Origin: Paucibacter_B soli
Lineage (GTDB): Bacteria > Pseudomonadota > Gammaproteobacteria > Burkholderiales > Burkholderiaceae_C
Assembly: GCF_037482845.1 (NCBI RefSeq)
Contig: NZ_JBBHJW010000009.1
Coordinates: 62,001 to 126,000, forward strand
DNA length: 64,000 nt
Direction: 5' to 3'
Part shown: positions 43,786 to 51,185 of the stretch, piece after piece
Position numbering within the stretch: position 1 is the stretch's first letter
How the letters are laid out: every line of letters starts with the position of its first letter
The notes under the pieces: model-generated
The model's input: only the letters and a program-made list of their open reading frames with translations
What the model was told of the DNA's origin: nothing
Databases searched by the model: none
Translations under genes and position numbers: made by a program

Positions 43786-43851
43786 CGCAGTTGGTAGCGC
43801 AACGGGCTTTTAACCCGCTGGTCGTCAGTTCGAGCCTGACTGCCCCCGCCA
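43776..43851 (+). tRNA. tRNA-Lys(TTT)
   Basis: Acceptor GGGGGCA/TGCCCCC; loop CTTTTAA; encoded CCA. Confidence 0.95.
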
Positions 43852-43901
43852 GTCCGCATTTCTTTCGAGAGCTGGCCATCTGGTCTGCTGCCGAAAGCGA
43901 T

Positions 43902-43979
43902 GCCTCGTTAGCTCAGTTGGACTAGAGCGTCGGTCTACGAAACCGAAGGTCGCACGTTCGAATCGTGCACGAGGCTCCA
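43902..43979 (+). tRNA. tRNA-Arg(ACG)
   Basis: Acceptor GCCTCGT/ACGAGGC; loop CTACGAA; encoded CCA. Confidence 0.95.
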
Positions 43980-43988
43980 CGCATTTTT

Positions 43989-44066
43989 AGGGGGTTCGCC
44001 AAGCTGGTCTAAGGCACCTGATTTTGATTCAGGCATTCGCAGGTTCGACTCCTGCACCCTCTGCCA
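43989..44066 (+). tRNA. tRNA-Gln(TTG)
   Basis: Acceptor AGGGGGT/ACCCTCT; loop TTTTGAT; encoded CCA. Confidence 0.93.
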
Positions 44067-44074
44067 ATTTCCAT

Positions 44075-44151
44075 TCCCTGATAGCTCAGTCGGTAGTAGC
44101 GCTTGACTGTTAATCAAGAGGTCCCAGGTTCGAACCCTGGTCGGGGAGCCA
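44075..44151 (+). tRNA. tRNA-Asn(GTT)
   Basis: Acceptor TCCCTGA/TCGGGGA; loop CTGTTAA; G73; encoded CCA. Confidence 0.95.
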
Positions 44152-44160
44152 CTTCATCAT

Positions 44161-44237
44161 GTTCTGTTCGTCTAGTTGGCCTAGGACACCACCCTTTCAA
44201 GGTGAGAACGCGGGTTCGAATCCCGTACAGAACTCCA
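44161..44237 (+). tRNA. tRNA-Glu(TTC)
   Basis: Acceptor GTTCTGT/ACAGAAC; loop CTTTCAA; encoded CCA. Confidence 0.95.
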
Positions 44238-44252
44238 GTTAGCACTTTTCTT

Positions 44253-44328
44253 GCGGACATAGCTCAGTTGGTAGAGCGCAACCTTGCCAAGGTTGAGGCC
44301 TCGAGTTCGACCCTCGATGTCCGCTCCA
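44253..44328 (+). tRNA. tRNA-Gly(GCC)
   Basis: Acceptor GCGGACA/TGTCCGC; loop TTGCCAA; encoded CCA. Confidence 0.95.
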
Positions 44329-44336
44329 GTTTCCGT

Positions 44337-44412
44337 ATCGCGGTAGTTCAGTTGGCAGAACGCTGGTCTCCAAAACCAGATGTCGAGGGTTCGAATCCTT
44401 CCCGCGGTGCCA
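44337..44412 (+). tRNA. tRNA-Trp(CCA)
   Basis: Acceptor ATCGCGG/CCGCGGT; loop CTCCAAA; G73; encoded CCA. Confidence 0.95.
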
Positions 44413-44420
44413 GGTCTTGC

Positions 44421-44496
44421 GCGTGTGTAGCTCAGCGGTAGTAGCACCCTCTTGATAAGGGGGAGGTCAGTGGTTCGACACCACTCACACGCACCA
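44421..44496 (+). tRNA. tRNA-Ile(GAT)
   Basis: Acceptor GCGTGTG/CACACGC; loop TTGATAA; encoded CCA. Confidence 0.95.
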
Positions 44497-44515
44497 AATT
44501 TTCGACTGCTTAGGT

Positions 44516-44591
44516 GTGGCCATAGCTCAATAGGCCAGAGCCCCGGGATGTGACCCCGAAGGTTGCGAGTTCGATCCTCGCTGGCCACCCC
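44516..44591 (+). tRNA. tRNA-His(GTG)
   Basis: Acceptor GTGGCCA/TGGCCAC, loop ATGTGAC, C73 as expected. The base before G1 is T rather than the usual G-1, and the 3' end reads CCT rather than CCA, so both ends may need enzymatic completion. Confidence 0.85.
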
Positions 44592-44613
44592 TAAGCAGTT
44601 GATCGCTCAACAT

Positions 44614-44691
44614 GCCCACGTAGCGCAGCCCGGTAGCGCAACTCCCTTGTAAGGAGTGGGTCGTCAGTTCGAATCTTGACCGTGGGCACCA
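44614..44691 (+). tRNA. tRNA-Thr(TGT)
   Basis: Acceptor GCCCACG/CGTGGGC; loop CTTGTAA; T-arm with a one-base irregularity; encoded CCA. Confidence 0.88.
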
Positions 44692-44695
44692 AGTT

Positions 44696-44771
44696 CGTGA
44701 TGTAGCTCAGTTGGCAGAGTAAGCCCCTCATAAGGGATAGGTCGCTGGTTCGATCCCAGCCTTCACGACCA
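44696..44771 (+). tRNA. tRNA-Met(CAT)
   Basis: Acceptor CGTGATG/CTTCACG with one T-T mismatch; loop CTCATAA; encoded CCA. Elongator Met or Ile2 cannot be decided by eye. Confidence 0.8.
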
Positions 44772-44779
44772 AGTTCAAT

Positions 44780-44867
44780 ATCTCGATGGCCGAGTGGTCC
44801 AAGGCGCCTGATTGCAATCCAGGTGGGCGAAAGCCCGACAACGGTTCGAATCCGTTTCGAGATTCCA
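44780..44867 (+). tRNA. tRNA-Cys(GCA) with a long variable arm
   Basis: Acceptor ATCTCGA/TCGAGAT, U73 as in tRNA-Cys, loop TTGCAAT giving anticodon GCA, but with a stem-loop variable arm (TGGGC-GAAA-GCCCG) typical of Ser/Leu/Tyr tRNAs. Encoded CCA. Confidence 0.8.
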
Positions 44868-44876
44868 GTTTGATAT

Positions 44877-44963
44877 GCCCAGGTGGTGGAATTGGTAGAC
44901 ACGCTACCTTGAGGGGGTAGTGATCGAAAGGTCGTGCGAGTTCGAGTCTCGCCCTGGGCACCA
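44877..44963 (+). tRNA. tRNA-Leu(GAG)
   Basis: Type II; acceptor GCCCAGG/CCTGGGC; loop TTGAGGG; encoded CCA. Confidence 0.95.
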
Positions 44964-44978
44964 GCATTGTTTGTTCTG

Positions 44979-45992
44979 CATCGACGAGCTCATTGAGAGT
45001 GAGTTGGTCGATGTTGAATCCGGGCCGCGTGTGGTCCGCAAGATAAGTCGTGGCAACACGATCAAAGAGAGGAGTCCTACCTCCCCTCTCGCCAGGTGCG
45101 CGAGCACCAGGTCAATCACGCAAGCTCACCGAGGCGCCACAAGCGTCGGGTCGTCTTCCCAAGGGGCGGTCCAAGTCGGGACGTGAGCGTCAGGCAAAGA
45201 ACTGGGGTCTGCCCGCCGAAGTTGTGCTCGCACAGCCAAGGGAACGGAGGCACCGGAACAGGGAAACGCGTGGTGGCGTCCCGGCCTGGCACAACCAGCT
45301 CGCCATCGAATATCGGAAAGGGTAGCGCGCATAGTCTGAGCCTCGCAAGCGAGGGCGGCGCGCAGATCACGTGGGACGTGGGCTTCGCAAGAGGCACGCG
45401 GATCGCAAAGGTCGGCTGAGTAACCCGCGGGGTGAAAGGCAGGCGGTGTGTTGCATTCGGTGGCCCAAAAGGTCATCGAACGACTGGAGACGCACATCGC
45501 TGTAGGTTGCAAGTAGCTCAGTTGGTAGAGCATCGCCCTGTTAAGGCGACGGTCGCAGGTTCAATTCCTGTCTGTCTAAAAGCAAAGACGTCTCCGGCAT
45601 TCATCGAAAGTGGCGTAAGCCTCGGCAGCGCAAGCTGAACTGAGGTTGCTGATGGCTCGCAAGGCCTGACGCGATTGATTCGAGTCCGCACGTAATGGCT
45701 AGCCCCATGAACGGCCCGCAAGGTCGGCGGTAGGACGAAAGTTGAGTCGATGGATGTGACGAGTGACAAGCCGCACTCTCAAAAAGGCCGCCATGTCGAC
45801 GTACGGTGTCGCACCGCAAGGTGGGTGCCGTGGATGAGTTGGCAAGACACGACGCAATCGTGTCGTACTCCAGCGCAAGTGTCGATGAGCGACGGCGTAG
45901 TCTCAGCCGTAGCTGGAGCCTCGAGATCAGAGCGCAAGCCGCGATCTCGGGTGCTCTCGTGAGTTGCAGGTGCTGCACTTCACGAAAGCACC
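44979..45992 (+). ncRNA. Candidate giant structured RNA (GOLLD-like) with an embedded tRNA-like domain
   Basis: About 1 kb between tRNA-Leu(GAG) and tRNA-Lys(CTT) with no plausible gene but many hairpins, most capped by GNRA-type loops: 44979-45013 (CATCGAC/GTCGATG), 45049-45060 (CGTG-GCAA-CACG), 45095-45108 (GGTGC-GCGA-GCACC), 45846-45864 (GACACGA/TCGTGTC), 45868-45918 (CTCCAGC/GCTGGAG), 45922-45949 (CGAGATC/GATCTCG) and a nested final hairpin 45950-45992 (GGTGCT/AGCACC). A tRNA-Asn-like domain (45507-45578) is enclosed by GGAGACG/CGTCTCC (45486-45492 with 45589-45595). GOLLD RNAs are large, sit beside tRNAs in phages and can contain a tRNA, so this fits that class. Identity needs a covariance search. 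Confidence 0.65.
45507..45578 (+). tRNA. tRNA-Asn(GTT)-like domain inside the structured RNA
   Basis: Good D-arm, anticodon arm (TCGCC-CTGTTAA-GGCGA) and T-arm, but no complementary acceptor and no CCA; only TTGC/GCAA could close it. More likely a tRNA mimic within the larger RNA than a free tRNA. Confidence 0.5.
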
Positions 45993-46006
45993 CTCCCCAT
46001 CAATAC

Positions 46007-46082
46007 GTGTTGCGAACTCGAGTGGCAGAGTACCGGACTCTTAATCCGGCATGTGCGGGTTCGAGCCCCGCGCGACACACCA
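46007..46082 (+). tRNA. tRNA-Lys(CTT)
   Basis: Acceptor GTGTTGC/GCGACAC; loop CTCTTAA; encoded CCA. Confidence 0.92.
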
Positions 46083-46088
46083 AACATA

Positions 46089-46175
46089 GCCCAGCTGGTG
46101 AAATTCCGGTAGACACACCAGGTTCAGGGCCTGGCGCCGCAAGGCATGCGCGTTCGAGTCGCGCGCTGGGCACCA
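46089..46175 (+). tRNA. tRNA-Leu(CAG)
   Basis: Type II; acceptor GCCCAGC/GCTGGGC; loop TTCAGGG; encoded CCA. Confidence 0.95.
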
Positions 46176-46262
46176 CTCATCTCCGTCGATAGGCAATGCC
46201 GACGCGCCTTCTGGCGCGTCGCTTCGCGAAGCGGGCTGGCCAGCGATGGGTTTTCGATCAAT

Positions 46263-46348
46263 CCGCTCGTGGCGAAATTGGCAGCACGCGAGTGCCTCAA
46301 AAGCACTTGTCGAAAGACGTACCAGTTCGAGTCTGGTCGAGCGGACCA
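46263..46348 (+). tRNA. tRNA-Leu(CAA)
   Basis: Type II; acceptor CCGCTCG/CGAGCGG; loop CTCAAAA; encoded CCA. The preceding gap holds the perfect hairpin GACGCGCC-TTCT-GGCGCGTC. Confidence 0.93.
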
Positions 46349-46360
46349 CTTCATTCACAG

Positions 46361-46389
46361 TTGACATCACGCCGCGTGCGTGATATCAT
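46361..46389 (+). promoter_or_regulatory. Internal promoter of the tRNA island
   Basis: TTGACA (46361-46366), 17 bases, TATCAT (46384-46389) with an extended TGA: near consensus, 16 bases before tRNA-Ser(TGA). Confidence 0.85.
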
Positions 46390-46405
46390 ATGCACCATTG
46401 CTTTC

Positions 46406-46498
46406 GGAAAGTTGGCCGAGTGGTTTAAGGCAGCGGGCTTGAAACCCGCCGAGGGGCTAGTACCCCCTCCCTGGGTTCGAATCCCAGATTTTCCACCA
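46406..46498 (+). tRNA. tRNA-Ser(TGA)
   Basis: Type II; acceptor GGAAAGT/ATTTTCC; loop CTTGAAA; encoded CCA. Confidence 0.95.
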
Positions 46499-46514
46499 GT
46501 GTATAGGATATCGT

Positions 46515-46591
<77 letters not shown>

Positions 46592-46598
46592 TCATTTT

Positions 46599-46674
46599 GG
46601 GAATCTAGCTCAGTTGGTAGAGCGGCTCCTTTACACGGAGCGGGTCACGGGTTCGATCCCTGTGGTTCCCACCA
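46599..46674 (+). tRNA. tRNA-Val(TAC)
   Basis: Acceptor GGGAATC/GGTTCCC; loop TTTACAC; encoded CCA. Confidence 0.95.
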
Positions 46675-46781
46675 CGACAGGCAAGGCCCCTCGGCCCGAG
46701 GGTCAGGTCTTAACAGAAGCGTCGGGCCCGGCGATGAGCAAGTCGGAAGCTCGACATTGACAAGCCGACAGCTTCACCAAT

Positions 46782-46858
46782 GCGTCCTTAGCTCAGCTGG
46801 ATAGAGCGCGCCCCTCCTAAGGGCGAGGCCAGTGATTCGATTTCACTAGGACGCACCA
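46782..46858 (+). tRNA. tRNA-Arg(CCT)
   Basis: Acceptor GCGTCCT/AGGACGC; loop CTCCTAA; encoded CCA. Confidence 0.95.
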
Positions 46859-46866
46859 CCCTCTTT

Positions 46867-46943
46867 GCGGCCGTAGCTCAACTGGATAGAGCGCAGCCCT
46901 CCGAAGGCTGAGGTTGTGGATTCGACCTCCGCCGGCCGCACCA
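46867..46943 (+). tRNA. tRNA-Arg(CCG)
   Basis: Acceptor GCGGCCG/CGGCCGC; loop CTCCGAA; encoded CCA. Confidence 0.95.
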
Positions 46944-47028
46944 GGACACCCACATGCACCGGATCCCGAAGGCGGGCTTCGATTGCGGCCCCCGCATCAG
47001 CCTCACCTTCCGCGGATACGTCGCCTAA
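46942..47028 (+). pseudogene. Possible C-terminal remnant of an AlkB-like dioxygenase
   Basis: The gap between two tRNAs encodes MHRIPKAGFDCGPRISLTFR followed by GYVA and a stop. The RISLTFR ending is typical of AlkB-family 2-oxoglutarate dioxygenases. No ribosome site and no upstream domain remain, so this would be a fragment. Confidence 0.35.
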
Positions 47029-47058
47029 CTCGGGGGGCCTTGCGCCCTCCTCATCTCT

Positions 47059-47135
47059 GCCGTCGTAGCTCATTCTGGTAGAGCGCCGGATTCGTATTCC
47101 GGAGGTGGCTTGTTCGAAGCAGGCCGACGGCTCCA
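47059..47135 (+). tRNA. tRNA-Thr(CGT)
   Basis: Acceptor GCCGTCG/CGACGGC; loop TTCGTAT; encoded CCA. Confidence 0.93.
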
Positions 47136-47163
47136 TTTCATCGTCCCCCGCTTTGGGGTCCTT

Positions 47164-47239
47164 CTCCGCATGGCGCAGTTGGTAGCGCGCGAGCTCGGGG
47201 AGCTCGAGGCCACCCGTTCGATCCGGGTTGTGGAGACCA
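47164..47239 (+). tRNA. tRNA-Pro(GGG)
   Basis: Acceptor CTCCGCA/TGTGGAG; loop TCGGGGA, with C in place of the near-universal U33; encoded CCA. Confidence 0.85.
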
Positions 47240-47255
47240 CATCAAGGAGCTGCAG

Positions 47256-47486
47256 ATGTCTCAAGCGATTCGCAAGGGCGGCCCAGCTGCCGGCCAACGC
47301 CGGCGTCCGGACTCCGTCGACCTGAAGAAGTTCAATCCGATCTCGCAATTCGCGCGCGCCGCAGTCGACGACCTGGTGCGCCGAGGCGCTCGCGTGATCT
47401 CTGTTCGACCAACCCTCGTAACCCTTCGTCGCGGCGAGCAAACCGCCCGCATCGACGACATGGGGCGAGTCAACTGGGCCCACTGA
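47256..47486 (+). CDS. Small basic protein, 76 residues, between tRNAs
   Basis: AAGGAG lies at good spacing before the ATG. The product is basic (AIRKGGPAAGQRRRPDSVDL) with a C-terminal part (DLVRRGARVISVRPTLVTLR) that could fold as a small strand-helix unit binding RNA or DNA. Unknown family. It sits between tRNA-Pro(GGG) and tRNA-Ser(GCT), presumably on the same transcript. Confidence 0.65.
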   Translation: MSQAIRKGGPAAGQRRRPDSVDLKKFNPISQFARAAVDDLVRRGARVISVRPTLVTLRRGEQTARIDDMGRVNWAH

Positions 47487-47523
47487 CGGGCCCGCAGCCG
47501 GCGCACGCCGGCGACCAATTCAT

Positions 47524-47614
47524 GGATCGGTGCCCGAGTGGTTAAAGGGGCTCGCCTGCTAAGCGAGAGTGGTCTCAAGACTGCACTAGGGTTCGAATCC
47601 CTATCGATCCGCCA
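47524..47614 (+). tRNA. tRNA-Ser(GCT)
   Basis: Type II; acceptor GGATCGG with matching 3' strand; loop CTGCTAA; encoded CCA. Confidence 0.95.
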
Positions 47615-47643
47615 AGTTCTTCAACGCAACTTCGGAGGGCATC

Positions 47644-48672
47644 ATGTATGCGCCATTGCTCACGCGCGACGCCTTCCGAGAGGGCGTGTTCAAACGCGAT
47701 AACCACCGCTGCGTCTTCTGCCATCGAGTAGCAGTCGACGCCCACCACATCATTGAGCGGCGCCTGTTCGCCGACGGGGGCTACTACCTGGACAACGGCG
47801 CTTCGGTCTGCGAAGAGCATCACCTGCTCTGCGAGATGACCACGATCAGCCTGGACCAGGTCCGCCAGGCCTGTGGCATTCGCCGCGTCATCGTTCCATC
47901 GCATCTCTATCCTGACCAGGCCTACGACAAGTGGGGCAATCCGGTGCTGGCCAATGGCCAGCGCACTCGCGGTGAGCTCTTCTTTGACGAGAGCGTCCAG
48001 AAGATCCTGGCGCGCGGCGGCGCCCTCGAGCTCTTCACCAATCGTGTGAAGTTTCCGAGGACCCATCACCTGCCCTGGTCAGAAGGAATGCATGACGACG
48101 ACAGGCGGATCGACTCGCTCGAGCGCTTCATCGGCCGGCGCGTGATCGCAACGATCAAAATGGACGGCGAGAACACCAGTTTGTACAGCGACTACCTGCA
48201 TGCTCGCAGCGTCGACGGCCGCCATCACGAATCTCGCAACTGGGTCAAGGGCTTCTGGGCTTCTATCAGCCAGGACATCCCTCCTGACTGGCGGATCTGT
48301 GGCGAGAACCTCTTCGCCGTCCACAGTATCGCCTATCAGGATCTGCAGAGCTTCTTCATGGGCTTCGGCGTCTGGAACGAGCGCAACGTGTGCCTTTCTT
48401 GGGACGACACGAAGCAGTGGTTCGAGCTGCTCGGCATCACGCCGGTCGAAGTGATCTTCGACGGACTCTTCGATGAGAACGCAATCCGCAAGCTCTACGA
48501 CCCGAAGCGCGACTGGGCGACCAGTGAAGGCTTTGTCTTGCGCGTGGCTGATGCTTTCTCGTACGGTGACTACCGAACGCACGTCGCGAAGTTCGTCCGC
48601 AAGGGCCACATCCAGACCACGAAGCACTGGATGCATGGCCAACGTGTCGTCCGCAACGGCCTGGCCGCCTAG
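47644..48672 (+). CDS. HNH domain fused to an RNA ligase-like nucleotidyltransferase
   Basis: A 342-residue protein. Residues about 15-65 are an HNH module: RDNHRCVFCHRVAVDAHHII, then SVCEEHH, with paired Cys ligands. From about 155 a covalent nucleotidyltransferase follows: motif I IKMDGENT with the candidate AMP-accepting Lys172, motif III-like FFMGFGVWNE, motif IV EGFVLR and motif V AKFVRK. This is the layout of RNA ligases that seal broken RNA ends, such as tRNA anticodon breaks. Placement inside the tRNA array, between tRNA-Ser(GCT) and tRNA-Ser(GGA), supports a tRNA repair role. The HNH part may be a relic nuclease or an RNA-binding zinc knuckle. Confidence 0.8.
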   Translation: MYAPLLTRDAFREGVFKRDNHRCVFCHRVAVDAHHIIERRLFADGGYYLDNGASVCEEHHLLCEMTTISLDQVRQACGIRRVIVPSHLYPDQAYDKWGNPVLANGQRTRGELFFDESVQKILARGGALELFTNRVKFPRTHHLPWSEGMHDDDRRIDSLERFIGRRVIATIKMDGENTSLYSDYLHARSVDGRHHESRNWVKGFWASISQDIPPDWRICGENLFAVHSIAYQDLQSFFMGFGVWNERNVCLSWDDTKQWFELLGITPVEVIFDGLFDENAIRKLYDPKRDWATSEGFVLRVADAFSYGDYRTHVAKFVRKGHIQTTKHWMHGQRVVRNGLAA

Positions 48673-48694
48673 CGCGGCCGCGCCTCTTCTTCTT

Positions 48695-48783
48695 GGTGTG
48701 ATCCCATAACTGGTATTGGCTTCGATTGGAAATCGAATGGCTGCTCACGCGGCTTTGGGGTTCGAGTCCCCATCACACCGCCA
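48695..48783 (+). tRNA. tRNA-Ser(GGA)
   Basis: Type II; acceptor GGTGTGA/TCACACC; loop TTGGAAA; encoded CCA. Confidence 0.93.
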
Positions 48784-48790
48784 TCTCAAT

Positions 48791-48872
48791 GTGACGTTAG
48801 CTCAGTTGGATAGAGCGCCTGCCTTCTAAGCAGGAGGTCGGTTTTCGGGTTCAAGTCCCCCACGTTGCACCA
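48791..48872 (+). tRNA. tRNA-Arg(TCT)
   Basis: Acceptor GTGACGT/ACGTTGC; loop CTTCTAA; encoded CCA. The 5' side of the T-stem carries about five extra bases. Confidence 0.82.
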
Positions 48873-48967
48873 CTCCCCTGGCCAGCCTGCTTGAACGCGG
48901 CCGCTGGCCGCACCTTCTTTGCCACGCCGGCAGGCCTCGATGCCGGCACATCTCATAGGAGGGTCGG

Positions 48968-49537
48968 ATGACCTCGATTCTTGAACTCGATGCCGCCGGC
49001 ACTCCGAACCGGTGGATCTCTCCCAAGCAAGCTGCTCAGCACATCTTCAGCGGCAGCGTGGCCTGGTCGGTCGGTGAACCGCGCGTGACGCTGCGAGGCG
49101 GCATCAACGCGGCCACAGGGCGGCAGTCCCTGCTCGCTGTACCGCCCATCATTGCCGTCGACGGCGTGCCGTTTTCGAGCAAGAGCTTCCACACGCCGGC
49201 TGTGACGCGCGAGGCTCTCTTTGAGCGCGACCGGTGCCAGTGCGCGTACTGCGGCCAAGTCTTCAACTCCGAGGACCTGACCGCTGACCACATCCTTCCT
49301 GTGTCCCGCGGCGGTCCCTGGAGCTGGATGAACCTGGTGAGCGCCTGCGGTGGATCCGGTGGCTGCAACGGCCGCAAGGGCAACCGTCGACCTGAAGAGG
49401 CTGGGATGCCTCTTCTGTACCTGCCGTACGTCCCAAGCCGACATGAGCACCTGATCTTGTCCGGTCGCCGGATTTGCGCAGACCAGCACGCCTGGCTGAT
49501 GTCAGGCGTTCCGGCCCACAGCCGGCTCTGGTCTTGA
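48968..49537 (+). CDS. HNH endonuclease
   Basis: A 189-residue protein with AGGAGGG before its ATG. The C-terminal half is an HNH nuclease: RCQCAYCGQVFNSEDLTADH, ILPVSRGGPWSWMNLV, and CNGRKGNRRP, giving the paired Cys, the catalytic His and the Asn. The ending GMPLLYLPYVPSRHEHLIL is typical of a widespread stand-alone HNH family. It may be a homing-type or processing nuclease at the end of the island. Confidence 0.85.
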   Translation: MTSILELDAAGTPNRWISPKQAAQHIFSGSVAWSVGEPRVTLRGGINAATGRQSLLAVPPIIAVDGVPFSSKSFHTPAVTREALFERDRCQCAYCGQVFNSEDLTADHILPVSRGGPWSWMNLVSACGGSGGCNGRKGNRRPEEAGMPLLYLPYVPSRHEHLILSGRRICADQHAWLMSGVPAHSRLWS

Positions 49538-49540
49538 CCC

Positions 49541-49567
49541 CTACTTCGAGCGAATCCTTAAAGAGCG
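49541..49567 (-). repeat. Right copy of the 27-bp inverted repeat bounding the tRNA island
   Basis: The reverse complement matches 42201-42227 at 26 of 27 bases, including the boxA-like core. Confidence 0.85.
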
Positions 49568-49573
49568 GTCAAA

Positions 49574-49595
49574 GTGATGACCTGCAGGTCATCAC
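49574..49595. promoter_or_regulatory. Perfect 22-bp palindrome beyond the rep stop
   Basis: GTGATGACCTG followed directly by its reverse complement. Its left flank, TCAAAGTGATGA, is identical to the first part of the oriV iterons, suggesting Rep may bind here too. Confidence 0.65.
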
Positions 49596-49607
49596 ATTAG
49601 CCCTCCC

Positions 49608-51185
49608 CTACTTCTTCCGCATTGCCCGCGAACGCTCGAAAGCCAGTAGCTCGCCGGCGCTGGGCATCCATCCGTCGCCGGCCTGCTCCTTCGCCAACCA
49701 GCTGAAGAACCTGCTGGAGATCAGTGGCGCCTTGATCCCAGACTTCTTGTACGTCGACTGCACAGATGGCGGCGCCGTATTCAGACTCTCGCGCTCGAAG
49801 CGCGCCTCGTAGTCCATCTTGACTTCAATGGGCACATCTGGGTACTTGGCCCTTGCTTCCGATATCAGATTGGCCTGGAAGTCCTTCAAGGTCTCTTCGA
49901 GCGCCTCATCGACTGACAGGGACGTGTTGGCCGGCTGGGCCATCGGCGGGAGCTTCTTGGCTGCCTCGGCGGCCTTGTGCAGTTCGGTGACGAAGTAGCC
50001 TTCAGGCTTCTTGATCGTGGCCTGGCTGCCGTCCGCCACTCGCTTCTTCACCTGCTCGGCCACTTCCAGGCAGAGCTCCGGGCTGTGCTCATCCGCGAGC
50101 TCAAGGGCGAATTTCTTTGTCAACCCTAGCTCGACCATGGCATCAAGCGCTTGACCCGTCATAGCGTCGTATGCGGGCTTTGCAGGGGGTTTGTAGTCCT
50201 CCCTGGTGATGATCCGGAACTGGAGGTCGTGAATCGTCCGGCTGCCACTCTTCCGGCCCGGCAAGGGCTCCACCCAGAATTCGTCCTGAACGGCGTTGAG
50301 CTCAGCCACGGCTTTCGAGATCACATCTCGGTTGAAGTACCTGAACTCACGGTACTTTTCATCGCTGCCGTCCTCAGCCGCCGCCTTGGACTTCTTCCCG
50401 CCGGTGCCTTTCCTTGTCATGCGGGCGGCTTCTTCTGACTCGCCAGTAAAGATTGGCACCCACTCGCGCCAGGGCCGCCTGATGGTCAACCCATTTGGGC
50501 TAGTCTTGTACCGGCTGGCCAACGAGAGCAACGCCAAGGTCGAATACCTGCTGATCTGCGTCGCCACCAGGAGCGACGACTCGTAATACTGCTTGTGCTC
50601 CCGGATTTGCCTCAGCAAGACGGCCGGCAGAGACCACTCCACACAATGTCGACCCGACACGTCGATCACGAACTCGACTGATCCCAGAAGCTGCGTGGAC
50701 GACCAGGGCTTGATTTCACCCTTCCTGTCCCGTGCTGAGCTCGACCAGTCGACTAGGGTTCTCTGAAGCTCACGGATGCTGTCGCGCAGGTGATCGAGGT
50801 CGTTGCTGTCGTAAGCAGCGTCTCGTTTCAGCGTGTTCAGGGCGACGCGCCAGGTCACGCCTTCGTCAGTTGCTACGCCCTTCGCCTGCAGCGAGTACGA
50901 GATCATGAACATCCATAGCTTGCGGCTCAGCGCCGAAATCCGCCAGGTGACAGGCACCAGGGCGGCAAACTCAACGGGATGGCGAACAACCCTCAAGTCA
51001 CCGTCGTGGCGCCGGAGGGCCTTGTCATCGACTTCGTGCGCCGTCTCGGACGCCGGCTTCTCAGCAATGATCTCTGAGGCTACTGAAGTTGGCTGGCCAT
51101 CTGGAGACGAGTTTTCGCCATCGCTGAATAGCGACGGCTGTACTTCCTTGTCTCCGGTGTTCTTCTTGGCCACGCGATGGATCAA
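49608..51185 (-). CDS. Replication initiator, Rep_3 family
   Basis: A 525-residue iteron-type initiator. Residues about 70-330 hold the two winged-helix domains of Rep_3 proteins: RKLWMFMISYSLQAKGV, DLDHLRDSIRELQRTLVDWS, GSVEFVIDVSGRHCVEWSLP and YSTLALLSLASRYKTSPNGL are typical. It should bind the iterons at 51513-51952 and open the origin. The C-terminal 180 residues are longer than in small plasmid Reps, with Lys/Glu-rich helices. It is transcribed away from the iterons, the usual arrangement. Confidence 0.9.
   Translation of the reverse strand: MIHRVAKKNTGDKEVQPSLFSDGENSSPDGQPTSVASEIIAEKPASETAHEVDDKALRRHDGDLRVVRHPVEFAALVPVTWRISALSRKLWMFMISYSLQAKGVATDEGVTWRVALNTLKRDAAYDSNDLDHLRDSIRELQRTLVDWSSSARDRKGEIKPWSSTQLLGSVEFVIDVSGRHCVEWSLPAVLLRQIREHKQYYESSLLVATQISRYSTLALLSLASRYKTSPNGLTIRRPWREWVPIFTGESEEAARMTRKGTGGKKSKAAAEDGSDEKYREFRYFNRDVISKAVAELNAVQDEFWVEPLPGRKSGSRTIHDLQFRIITREDYKPPAKPAYDAMTGQALDAMVELGLTKKFALELADEHSPELCLEVAEQVKKRVADGSQATIKKPEGYFVTELHKAAEAAKKLPPMAQPANTSLSVDEALEETLKDFQANLISEARAKYPDVPIEVKMDYEARFERESLNTAPPSVQSTYKKSGIKAPLISSRFFSWLAKEQAGDGWMPSAGELLAFERSRAMRKK

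Noticed and set aside
45050..45325. 90-codon frames inside the structured RNA region
   Set aside because: The frames are disrupted relative to the hairpins, lack ribosome sites, and the sequence is better explained by paired RNA stems.
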